This document shows positions 21,647 through 30,413 of a stretch of DNA of 64,000 nucleotides, in pieces. How positions within the stretch are numbered: position 1 is the first letter of the stretch; each line of letters begins with the position of its first letter. The translations under genes were made by a program, and so were the position numbers. The notes under the pieces are model-generated. The model made no database searches and was not told the DNA's origin. It saw only the letters and a list, made by a program, of their open reading frames with translations. The stretch is taken from the NCBI GenBank assembly GCA_004794655.1, contig SMMW01000619.1:248001-312000 (forward strand), given 5' to 3'. This DNA comes from Marisa cornuarietis (taxonomy: Eukaryota; Mollusca; Gastropoda; Architaenioglossa; Ampullariidae).

Positions 21647-23685
21647 TGAGACAACTTCCCTTCATACAGACTGAACAACTGACAACTCGACTTCGAAGGG
21701 ACAAGAGACAGCTGGTCTTAAATGAAGAAGCTGTTGGTGTCACCGTATCACAGATGTAAATGAAGAAGCTGTTGGTGTCACCGTATCACAGATGTAAATA
21801 AAGAAGCTGTTGGTGTCACCGTATCACAGATGTAAATGAAGAAGCTGTTGGTGTCACCGTATCACAGATGTAAATGAAGAAGCTGTTGGTGTCACCGTAT
21901 CACAGATGTAAATGAAGACGCAGACTCCTAACACCAGTTGTCACAATACTCGTCCTTGTTTACACCCTTCTCTCCTTTCCCGCTTATTACTCTTTCTCTG
22001 CTCGTCTTCCTTTCGTAAAATCACGAGACTCTCAGTCCTTGTTTGTTTCTTCTTTGCATTTTCTGTATTTGTTTTTATTCCTCCTCGGTATTGTTGTTCA
22101 TTCTTCCGTAGTTTATATGTTGTTTGTTTGTTTTCCTCTCCCTCGTATGTTGTCCATGTCTCTTTCTTGTTATTAAGCGCTTAGAGCTTGGTCCTGAGTG
22201 AGAGTATCCGCTACAGACAGTTAAACGGAGATCACGTTACTGTAACAGTCTTTATCACATAGTCTGATGGTGATAATGTTACAGTCTTCATACTCTGATG
22301 GTGATAATGTTACAGTCTTCATACTCTGATGGTGATAATGTTACAGTATCAATACTCTGATGGTGATAATGTTACTATCTTCATCTCATATTCTAATTGT
22401 GATAATATTACAGTCTTTATCACACACTCTGATGGTGATAATGTTACAGTCTTCATCGCCCTCATCACAGACGAGATCAGTGTCGCCGGAAGAGAAAGAT
22501 GACGCACGTGCTCAGTGACCCACTCTTTGCCTATGACGTCAGAGGCACGCTGAAGCCGTACCCTGCTTATACCCACATGCCACCCGATGTAAGTTGATAC
22601 TGGCGATACAAGCCTTAGTATTGCACATTGTACAAAATTAATAATGCGATACTAACCTTAGTTGATAAAGTATAAGTAAAGTGTAAATTTAATTCTTGTG
22701 ATACCAACCTTAGTATCGTACGTTATACAAGTTTAATACATGCGATATCAACCTTAGTATCGTACGTTATACAAGTTTAATACATGTGATATCAACCTTA
22801 GTATCGTACGTTATATAAGTTTAATGCATGCGATATCAACCTTAGTATCACATGTTATACAAGTTTAATACATGTGATATCAACCTTAGTATCGTACGTT
22901 ATACAAGTTTAATACATGTGATATCAACCTTAGTATCGTACGTTATACAAGTTTAATACATGTGATATCAACCTTAGTATCGTACGTTATACAAGTTTAA
23001 TACATGTGATATCAACCTTAGTATCGTACGTTATACAAGTTTAATGCATGCGATATCAACCTTAGTATCACATGTTATACAAGTTTAATACATGTGATAT
23101 CAACCTTAGTATCGTACGTTATACAAGTTTAATACATGTGATATCAACCTTAGTATCGTACGTTTTACAAGTTTAATACATGTGATATCAACCTTAGTAT
23201 CGCAAGTTGCCAGACTGTCACAGCATCTCCATGACAACAAAACATGGCACCACTCCACACTGTCCTAGCAGCTCTCTGACGAAACTCTCCTAGCAGCCCG
23301 CAGACTGCAGTGTCAAAGAATATCTGTTGGACAGGTATACATCGCTCGGCCTCACGTGCAGACCTCGCGGCGTCTGGCGCTAGATCCACGTGACGAGGGC
23401 AGCGACACAGACTTCTGGCAGCGCGGGGCTGTTGACGACAGTCGCTATGAGCCGTCCATCATCGCCGGCAGCTTTGTCTACCATCCACCGTCCAGCCTGC
23501 CGCCTCACCTCACGCCTCACCTGACGCGCACCACTCACCTGTTGGCGCCCCCGCAGCCGGCGGAGGTCCGTCATGACCTGTCCTATGACAGCTTCAAAAA
23601 CGACCATCTCTGCGACAGTGCCGCGCGTGGGGTGGCCAGCTCCACCCTTAACAACCAGCACCAGCCACCCGATTTTTATCTTTGA
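17252..23685 (+). CDS. 3' half of an unrecognised single-pass membrane protein gene (four exons)
   Basis: Four exons join in phase: 17252-17412, 21405-21520, 22471-22588 and 23362-23685. The predicted product has a Pro/Cys-containing ectodomain stretch (CPPPVACPHVAPEQDTSH) and a 20-residue hydrophobic helix with the core GGLSLLSIALLLFAAF. A basic stop-transfer run follows (FRHWHKTRRRDQCRRKRK), then a cytoplasmic tail of about 140 residues with acidic, proline-rich and tyrosine-containing segments, ending PPDFYL. The order suggests a type I receptor or adhesion protein. The end resembles class II PDZ ligands such as the EFYA and EYYV ends of syndecans and neurexins (inference). I do not recognise the family. 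Each intron is largely a different satellite. The first exon has a one-base frame break (see its entry). A spliced cDNA would decide the model. Confidence 0.7.
17417..20262. repeat. AT-rich satellite, ~70-bp units changing to a 138-bp higher-order repeat
   Basis: Units combine CAGTATCTCAGTCACGTACT and ACTTCAGCAATATACTAAGT. Left of the SINE at 17924 the ~72-bp unit dominates. From about 18900 a 138-bp block with TTCTCAGTGATGCACTGAAA recurs with near identity to about 20240. Recent amplification is confined to the right part. Confidence 0.9.
17924..18102 (+). mobile_element. tRNA-derived SINE with target-site duplication
   Basis: The head has a pol III A box (TGGCGCAACGATTAG, 17934-17948) and a B box-like GGTTCAGTTCT (17985-17995). 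The body ends GGCTCGGCGTAAAACACC. TTGTACTATTCCAG flanks both sides (17910-17923 and 18103-18116). That string is also part of the host satellite unit, but the uninterrupted unit carries it once, so it fits a target duplication. Related copies lie at 42533 and 59805. Confidence 0.88.
20275..21035 (+). pseudogene. Decayed copy of LINE family A
   Basis: The nucleotide and frame fragments follow the reverse transcriptase at 55370-57032: GGCATGTGATGCG...ATTCAACAT, a DHHTSVSI-like segment, LRFAD, YNFRYLSPTFSKNSNLT and DIRLGITAATA. Many frameshifts make it non-coding. Confidence 0.75.
21036..21404. other. Unique intron sequence
   Basis: No feature beyond a C9 run at 21149-21157. It leads to the transmembrane exon acceptor. 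Confidence 0.4.
21405..21520 (+). CDS. Transmembrane exon
   Basis: The acceptor is GCATGTTGCAG and the donor ACGCAG|GTCAGT. The exon is 116 bp, starting phase 0 and ending phase 2. It encodes AGRVFPTEAVLGGTLGGLSL and then LSIALLLFAAFRHWHKTR: a single hydrophobic helix followed by basic residues, the classic stop-transfer pattern. The intron starts with a long GT microsatellite and a 38-bp minisatellite. Confidence 0.75.
21529..21646. repeat. (GT)n/(GC)n microsatellite
   Basis: GT run with GCGTGCGT interruptions, 9 bases inside the intron after the transmembrane exon. Confidence 0.97.
21721..21915. repeat. 38-bp minisatellite, five copies
   Basis: Identical units of AATGAAGAAGCTGTTGGTGT CACCGTATCACAGATGTA, one with a G-to-A change. 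Confidence 0.97.
21916..22244. other. T-rich unique sequence
   Basis: Pyrimidine-rich sequence with a Phe/Ser/Leu-rich chance frame. No gene supported. Confidence 0.4.
22245..22455. repeat. 31-bp minisatellite
   Basis: Six or so units of CTGATGGTGATAATGTTACA GTCTTCATACT, the last running into the acceptor of the 22471 exon. Confidence 0.92.
22471..22588 (+). CDS. Juxtamembrane cytoplasmic exon
   Basis: The acceptor CCCTCATCACAG leads, in the phase set by the transmembrane exon, into RRDQCRRKRKMTHVLSDPLF and AYDVRGTLKPYPAYTHMPPD. It ends phase 0 at donor GAT|GTAAGT. The frame agreement across the intron and the continuing basic run after the helix support the join. Three tyrosines are present, but no recognised motif. 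Confidence 0.75.
22620..23208. repeat. 44-bp satellite
   Basis: Twelve or so units of GTATCGTACGTTATACAAGT, TTAATACATGTGATATCAAC, CTTA. Degenerate units start soon after the 22588 donor. Confidence 0.95.
23362..23685 (+). CDS. Terminal cytoplasmic exon ending FYL
   Basis: The acceptor GGCCTCACGTGCAG opens a 107-codon phase-0 frame ending in TGA at 23683-23685. It has an acidic stretch (DPRDEGSDTDFW), a proline-rich stretch (VYHPPSSLPPHLTPHLT) and LSYDSFKND, and ends HQPPDFYL. GC-rich codon use and lack of repeats distinguish it from the flanking satellites. The minus-strand frame over the same DNA is a shadow. Confidence 0.82.
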   Translation, partial: TSRRLALDPRDEGSDTDFWQRGAVDDSRYEPSIIAGSFVYHPPSSLPPHLTPHLTRTTHLLAPPQPAEVRHDLSYDSFKNDHLCDSAARGVASSTLNNQHQPPDFYL

Positions 23686-25460
23686 TTATCAGAAGGAAAA
23701 TATTGGGATGTGGAATTCTGCATCGGCTACTGCGCATCATCTGGCGCCCAGCTGCTTACCAACGGCGCCCTCATGTTTCTCTCACATAGTCTTTAGTGAC
23801 TGTCTATTATTATTTTTATTATTATTATTTTTATTTTCCTGTTGTTTTATTTTTTTCTTCTCTTCTGTTTTTGCTGCGCAATGAGCATTCTTTTGAATGG
23901 ATACATGCGCAATATAAATCATCATCATCATCATCATCATGTCTTGTGTGTCTTAGTAGTTGTCCTACGTAGTCTTTAGTGATTGTCTTGTGTGCCTCAG
24001 TAGTTTCCTACATAGTTGTTAGTCATCGTCTCCTGTGTCTTAGTAGTTGTCCTACGTAGTCTTAATCCCAGACAGCAATGAAACATTTTATAAACGTTTT
24101 AAAAACGCTAACATGGTTGTAATAATGTAAATTTTGATATGAACACATTTTAGAAACATTTACCGAATAATTTAAAACTGAACATTTTATAATGGTTAGA
24201 AACATAATAATCGAAAACTTCTTGAGATGTATGACGTAGGATTATGATGTAGTGAGTATGACGTAGAATGTATGAGGTAGTAAGGGATTGTTGAATGAGA
24301 GAAATCACAGAGGATGTAATCTATAGAACAGAATAAAGACGCTGACTATTAAGTAATATTCAAACTCTAATGTGTATTCTAATAAAATCTATGTTTGTTT
24401 GGTACTATAGATTTGTAGATTTGAAAACTGTTGTAAAGTCAGTCATCTCAAAACACGGTTACCCGCCATGCACTTAGTATTGACGCAACGCTGGATTGTT
24501 TCCCTTGCTAACGCTCCGAGAGGATAATTTTCGTGTCAAGAACAAGATTGTTATCAGCGTTTTCTTAGCGAGCCTTCGTAGAAATACGGTAAAACGTTGA
24601 AGATAACAACAACAGTCAGAATATCAAGAGAGTCCTTAAGCTGGCGCCATTCTAAATTAAAAGTCACTTTATGTTCCGCACCATAATGCTAGATGCTATT
24701 GTAGTGTAGTTGCAGTAGTTAAAACCCTCGCTTGTTCCCACTCCAGTGAGCGGGTGAGTTCAGATCTTATCCGGGAAATTCTCTTTATACATCTTCCCCT
24801 GTATGACATGTAAGGAAGTGTTATAGGGCCTGCCCACTCTGTTACAGCACAGTGCCCTTTCTCTGCACTATGCATGTCTTCCCATGATGCTAGTAAACTT
24901 CTTGAGAGATAAACGATATCAGCTGCTTTGAAAAAAAAGTATAAAAGGGATAAGTTCTGAGACAAGGCCGGGGTTCTGACCATGGCAGGCACTTTGCCCT
25001 CACATGCAATGCCATGCACGTCCTGAAGAAAAGTGTAAACTAAATTACCCTCGAGGGCAGATATCATCATGTGCTTTTAATCGCTTGGTGTTCCTGTCTG
25101 ACAATCATTTCTTTGCGCTGTTATTTTCTTCAAGCATGGGGATCTTGGCATTCAGCTAAGAAAGTGTAGCTCAGTCTTTTAGAATTGTTGAACATCACGA
25201 CTGGCATCACCTGGCGAATGCCTTCTTCCAGCCAAAAGGACGATGTCTCACCACTGACACAGGTTCCTCCCCTTCGCAGCTTTATCCTCCCTAGAAAAAA
25301 ACGAACTTCAGAACTGAATACAAATCAGAAAACGCCGACTTACCGAGGGCTACATGCACACAACTACTTTAACTTTGTATCTAATGTTGCTTAATATTCT
25401 AAATAAAATGTGGCTGATATAAATACACAGATGTGAGACATTGTGTGTGTGTGTGTGTGA
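23686..25460. other. 3' flank of the plus-strand gene and AT-rich intergenic sequence
   Basis: T-rich tail and CGCAATATAAATC(ATC)n at 23800-23940 resemble an element 3' end. A duplicated TTGTCCTACGTAGTCTT lies at 23955-24062. AT-rich palindromic sequence follows at 24080-24200. A 124-codon minus frame at 24696-25070 has no recognisable domain. Confidence 0.4.
24332..24337 (+). terminator. Candidate poly(A) signal for the plus-strand gene
   Basis: AATAAA occurs 646 bases after the stop codon, and another at 24381. No closer canonical hexamer was seen, except AT-rich variants in the LINE/SINE-like tail around 23800-23940. Confidence 0.25.
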
Positions 25461-25539
25461 CCCTTACTAAATCTGATCGGAATATTGGTTTCAATTCCAG
25501 GAAGGCACAAAGTATTTACTGTGCGGATGCAAATGTTGC

Positions 25540-25957
25540 TCATATTTAGTTGCTGTGTTTTGAGATGTTATCATTGGAAGACAAAGATGATTTTCTCTTG
25601 ACGCTGAGCAACATCAGTACTCAGTGCACTCCAGTGTATTTCCCATGTGAGCGAAGAGAAAGATGTAAAAACTCCCAGTCTGCCTTTACCAACTCTGTCG
25701 AGGAACTACCAATTCCTGGGGAGACTATTTTGACTTACATCGCTGGTTACATCGCCATGAAGGTACAAAGAAAAGTGTGTCCAGAAAGTACAGACATTAC
25801 GGGAAAGCAAGAGGGAAGTGTAAGAGACCCTGTTGTCAATCAAGCAGGAACCTCATGGAAATGGTGGGCTAGTAGTCACAATTTCTCAGCTGGTGATGGT
25901 GATGGAGGACCTGGAAATTATATTCATCTGGACAGATCCTCTACATGGACCGAGTGA
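25540..25957 (+). pseudogene. DNA-transposase fragment (P-element/THAP9-like C-terminal region)
   Basis: The frame carries ILTYIAGYIAMKVQRKVC, the 'YIAGY(I/V)xxK' signature of the C-terminal part of P-element-type and related transposases, preceded by an NSxEELPIPGET segment. No complete transposase or terminal repeats were seen, and the frame ends in unrelated sequence. Confidence 0.45.
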
Positions 25958-26608
25958 GAGCTCGAGTTCTGGAATGTTTTAAACAGACATCGAGTTCGCT
26001 CACTTTTCTACAGGGTCAGCAAGGAAAAATAGAAACATGTTAAAACTAAAACATCTGTCAAAATACACGTGTGCGCCTGACGGTATGTGGGTGTGTGTGT
26101 TGCCAGGACACGATCGTCAAGCACGAGCAGCTGGCGATGTTTATTTCCCCAAGAGGAAGGGACGAGGCCCTGCGAGCCGTGACCACCGCCGGACTTCAAG
26201 GTCTCATATAACAGTGGTGGCTCTTGGTGACCTCTTTGGCTCGACTCCCCACACACATCTCCCCTCCCCTCCCCTCATGTTCATAGTATTCCAAATAAGA
26301 CGTTCATTTGCAAGAATTATGTACAGACTCTGTTAAGCTACAGGATCAACTGGGGCAGACCAAGAAGGTGGCACCAATAAGGTTTGGGATGTTTGAGGAA
26401 CTGATGATTTGTTGTTGTTCTGATGGCACTAGGCCTGTGGATATTTCTACAAGCACAGCAGACATTCTCGCTCGACAACTCTAGTTAGCACAGGCTCCCG
26501 TGCACGTGCACACACGTCATCATTCCTTGTTAGTCCTCGAGGAGCATAGGGCCACAACACCTCGCCAGCGGACCCGGTTTAGGGCAGCTCCCCCTTCCTC
26601 AGTTGGGC
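25958..26608. other. Intergenic sequence between TE fragments
   Basis: No supported gene. The end near 26480-26608 may be the 3' flank of the minus-strand LINE. Confidence 0.35.
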
Positions 26609-28666
26609 TCATGTGGTTCCGCCATCCTTTGCCTCGCTCTCTACTGATCTTCTCCAAGTCTGTTTTGACCTCCCAACTCTCCTCTTCCCCTGAGGGTTCC
26701 AGTCAAGTGCCTGCCTGGCAATGGTGCCAGCTGGTTTGTACAGGGTGTGTCCTACCCAGCCCCACTTGCGCTTTTTGATGTCTTGACTAGTGGCATTGTG
26801 GTTAGTTCTTTCCCACAGGCTGCTATTGCAGATCTTTTCAGGCCATCTTATTCCCAAAATGTGGTGAATGCGACGGTTGGTAAAGGTCTGGAGCTTGTTG
26901 TTGATGGTGTTTGTCACTCTCCAGGTTTCGGAGCCATACAGTAGGACTGCCTTCACACTGGTGTTGAAGATGCCGGTCTTACTGCGGAGGGATAATGCTC
27001 GGGAGTTCCAGATGGGGCGTAGGATGTTGAAAGCATGCCTGGCCTTGTTTATGTGGCTTCTGATGTTGTCATCCTTGCTGACGATGCTTCTCAGATATGT
27101 GAAGCGGTCTGTTTCTAGGATGTTCTCTCCTTGAAGATGGATTGGGAGTTCCTGCGTGTGGTTGATTTTCATCACTTCAGTCTTCTTTCTGTTGATCTTT
27201 AAGCCGGTCTTCTCTGCTTCCTCTGCTAGCTTACTCAGTTTGGTTTGTGCACGCTGTTGCCGATGAGATAGGAGACTAATGTCATCTGCAAAGTCCAGGT
27301 CCTCTGGCTGTTTGATGAAGGTCCACTGGATACCGGTGTTGTTGTCTTGAGTTGTCTTACGCATAATCCAGTCTATGACCATCGGGAAGATTGTCGATGA
27401 TAATATGCGACCCTGTCTTATGCCAGTCTTCATTACAAAGGGTTTAGCGAGTTTGCCGTTATGGATAACTTGGCAGGATGAGTCTTCATACAATCCCTGG
27501 ATGATGTTTATGAATTTAGGCGGAATACCGTAGTGGTTCATCAGCCTGCAGATGACGTTCCTGTCTACACTGTCAAAGGCCTTCTGGAAATCCACAAAAG
27601 TTATATAAAGGGAGGATTGCCATTCGATGGACTGCTCAATGATGATACGGAGGGTTGCAGTGTGGTCAGTGCATGACTTATCCTGACGAAACCCTGTTTG
27701 TTCTGGTCTCAGTTTCTTGTCTAGTGCCTTCTTCAGTCTCTCAAGTATTATCCTTTTCAGGACTTTGCAGGGGATGGACTGCAGCATGATCCCCCGCCAG
27801 TTGTTGCACTTGGAGAGGTCTCCTTTCTTTGGTAGTTTGACCACGTGGCCTAATTTCCAGTCTGCTGGGACTAGCTCTTGTTCCCAGATCTTGTGTAGGA
27901 GGGGCTGTAAAATTGTTGGTGTTGTTTCTGGGTTTGTTTTTAGTGCTTCTGGGGGTATGCCGTGTGGGCCTGCTGCTTTGCCATTTTTCATGCTTTTGAC
28001 AGCTTTGATGATTTCTGTCTTAGTGGGAGGGCTGGTGTTGACGTGAAGTTGTTCAGTTGCTGGTGGTATGTCAGGTAAGGATGGTGGGTGAGGTCGGTTC
28101 AGCATCTCTTCGAAGTGCTCCATCCAGCTCCCCGTTTTCGTTGCAGGTGCCGACACCACATCTTCCCATGATGAGCTCCCTGTTGGTGTTGTCATCTCCC
28201 ACTTTGGCATTTAGGTCTCCCATAATGATCTTGAGGTGTCTTCTTGGTGTGCGGTCAAGCAGAGACTGCAAGGAGCTATAGAATTCTTCTTTTTCCCCTT
28301 CATCTGCAGCATTTGTTGGTGCATAGCATTAGATGATAGTGATCTTCCTTTAGCATTGAATCTTGCTGACATGAGCCGTGGTGAGACTGGTTCCCAGGTC
28401 ATCAGCACCGGGTCGTGGTCCAGGTCTTTGTGGCCAGAGTAAGTAATGGTTTCTCCTGATGTTAGTCTGGTCTGGCAACTTCCAATCCATCTGGTTTCAC
28501 ATAATCCGAGGACCCTGATGTTGTATTTTCTCATTTCACTTGCCACTTGAGCTGATTTGCCACTTTCATAGAGGGTTCTGATGTTCCAGGTCCCTATCCT
28601 GCTCCTTGCCTTGGTCGTCAGAAGATGAGTCGGCGAGCTGGCTTCCTTAGGGCTTGTAGGCAGCAT
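26609..28666 (-). mobile_element. RTE-like LINE: damaged endonuclease plus long reverse transcriptase frame
   Basis: On the minus strand, 28666-28211 encodes the start of an AP-type endonuclease (GTWNIRTL, then LGLCETRW). 28271-28071, in another frame, carries IIMGDLNAKVGDD. 28210-26609 is a 533-codon frame with the reverse transcriptase: GKAAGPHGIPPE, FRQDKSCTDH, FVDFQKAFDSVD, GIRQGRILSS where GxRQGCxLSP is usual, and DFADDISLL. It ends with the KRRVGRSKQTWRRSVE-type C-terminal segment. The domain order fits RTE-type LINEs. Endonuclease frameshift and deletion suggest an inactive but fairly recent copy. Confidence 0.88.
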
Positions 28667-28754
28667 GTACCACTCACTGTGCTTTGTTTATATATATATA
28701 TATTGTAGTGGGAGCTTGTTACAGACAGCATGTACCACTCACAGTGCTTTGATT
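28662..28754. repeat. 25-bp direct duplication around an AT run
   Basis: CAGCATGTACCACTCAC and the following GTGCTTTG occur at 28662-28686 and 28730-28754, with one difference, at the 5' edge of the LINE. Confidence 0.8.
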
Positions 28755-29060
28755 TTATATATACTCAGGGTGGTCAGAACTAGAATCACTTTGTGGCAAC
28801 CAACCCCTTGGAGAGGGGATGAGAGAGGGAGAAACCAGGAACCTGGTCACCCTGCCACAACTAAGCTCTTTTACTGCTCTACTAAGCAGGACCAGTCAGC
28901 TTGCAGAAACGGGTTTTTACTAGAAAGTTTGGGTGCTATGTCACCCGCTGCACTGTTGTCTGTTTGCGCTGAGCCGCTTGCGTGACCAAGTATAGGGGTG
29001 GAGGGTGGTGGGAACAAAGCATTGTTAGCAGTGCATGCTGCCTTAAATAAGTGCTCCCGC
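28755..29060. other. Intergenic unique sequence
   Basis: Nothing recognisable. Confidence 0.4.
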
Positions 29061-29690
29061 TACACAGTCTTCCTCAAAATTATACACGGATTTCACAGTC
29101 TTCCTTCACTTTATACAAGGATTTTACAGTCTTGCTTAATGTTATACAAGGATTTCACAGTCTTCCTCAAAAGTATACACGGATTTCACAGTCTTCTTTC
29201 ACTTTATACAAGGATTTTACAGTCTTGCTTAATGTTATACAAGGATTTCACAATCTTCCTTAATGTTATACAAGGATTTTACAGTCTTCCTTAATGTTAT
29301 ACAAGGATTTCACAGTCTTCCTTCACTTTATACATGTACAAGGATTTCACAGTCTTCCTTAATGTTATACAAGGATTTTACAGTCTTGCTTAATGTTATA
29401 CAAGGATTTCACAGTCTTCCTTAATGTTATACAAGGATTTTACAGTCTTCCTTAATGTTATACAAGGATTTCACAGTCTTCCTTCACTTTATACATGTAC
29501 AAGGATTTTACAGTCTTCCTTAATGTTATACAAGGATTTCACAGTCTTCCTTCACTTTATACATGTACAAGGATTTCACAGTCTTCCTTAATGTTATACA
29601 AGGATTTCACAGTCTTCCTTAATGTTATACAAGGATTTCACAGTCTTCCTTCACTTAAAACAAGGATTTTACAGCTTCCTTCAATGTTAT
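29061..29690. repeat. 31-bp satellite
   Basis: About twenty units of GTTATACAAGGATTTCACAG TCTTCCTTAAT, some with a TTCACTTTATACATG insert. Overlapping frames encoding YKDFTVFL-type repeats are artefacts. Confidence 0.95.
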
Positions 29691-30128
29691 AGATGGATTT
29701 CACAGTCTTCCTTCCCTTTATATAAGCATTCTACACTGTCTTCATTCACTTTACACATGCATTCTACACAGTCTTCCTGAATGTTATACATGAATTTTAC
29801 CGTCTTACTAAACGTTATACATGGATTTTACACTCTGGCTTCTCTGTATTCAAGTATTGTACACAGTCTTCCTATACCTTATACATGGCTTCTACACAAA
29901 GTAAACTATACACTCACTCAACAATCTTGTCTTCTTTCACTTCAGAAACATTCTTTTCACTGCCCAGTTTTCATCCTTTAGTTTCATGATTTGTGTCAGC
30001 TACATACATAAACTGCTCGATAACTATAATTGTTTTACCACACACACACACACGTTCAGTGTAAAGGGAATTTTGATTATCTTCTCCAATCTTTTCCACC
30101 ATTCCTTATCAAGCAGCAAACAGTAGGT
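29691..30128. other. Degenerate end of the 31-bp satellite and EOGT 3' flank
   Basis: Degenerate units run to about 29900. The rest is EOGT 3'UTR or flank on the minus strand, without an AATAAA. Confidence 0.45.
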
Positions 30129-30413
30129 TCACAAATCGTCTCGCGGAAAAGAATTCAGTTTTTCTGCTGGTATAGAACCAGAGATGCCATGATTTTCTTT
30201 ATGTTGTTGATGCTGTTTTTTCTGGGTGATGGAGTCCTGATGCTGTTCCTCCTGTTGAAGCTGCGTGGAAAAGAACCTGGCTGCATGTGCTGCATGGAAA
30301 GCTGGATGGCCCTTTATATAGGCAGCTCCTAGGCGAACCACTCTCATAAACTCATCCACATCAAAAGCATAGTTAGTGAACTTAGCGTGTGCCCCAAGTG
30401 TGGGATGGTGGCC
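30129..30413 (-). CDS. EOGT: EOGT terminal exon n with extended C-terminus
   Basis: The acceptor TTTTTAATTTTCAG is very strong. The exon is 285 bp: 94 codons and a TGA. It begins [23 protein letters not shown], aligning with human [20 protein letters not shown] EFM. Human EOGT ends about 48 residues into this exon with an HDEL-type ER-retention signal. Here the protein continues with a Gln/His/Lys-rich stretch (residues ~49-85) and ends FPRDDL. RDDL could act as a weak KDEL-like signal; that is inference. No canonical AATAAA was seen on this strand in the following few hundred bases. Confidence 0.95.
   Translation of the reverse strand, partial: GHHPTLGAHAKFTNYAFDVDEFMRVVRLGAAYIKGHPAFHAAHAARFFSTQLQQEEQHQDSITQKKQHQQHKENHGISGSIPAEKLNSFPRDDL

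Noticed and set aside
24696..25070. 124-codon minus-strand frame
   Set aside because: No domain, no splice signals at the edges, not supported by neighbours.
28665..29981. Phe/Leu-rich repeated frames (YKDFTVFL...)
   Set aside because: Translations of the 31-bp satellite in two frames.
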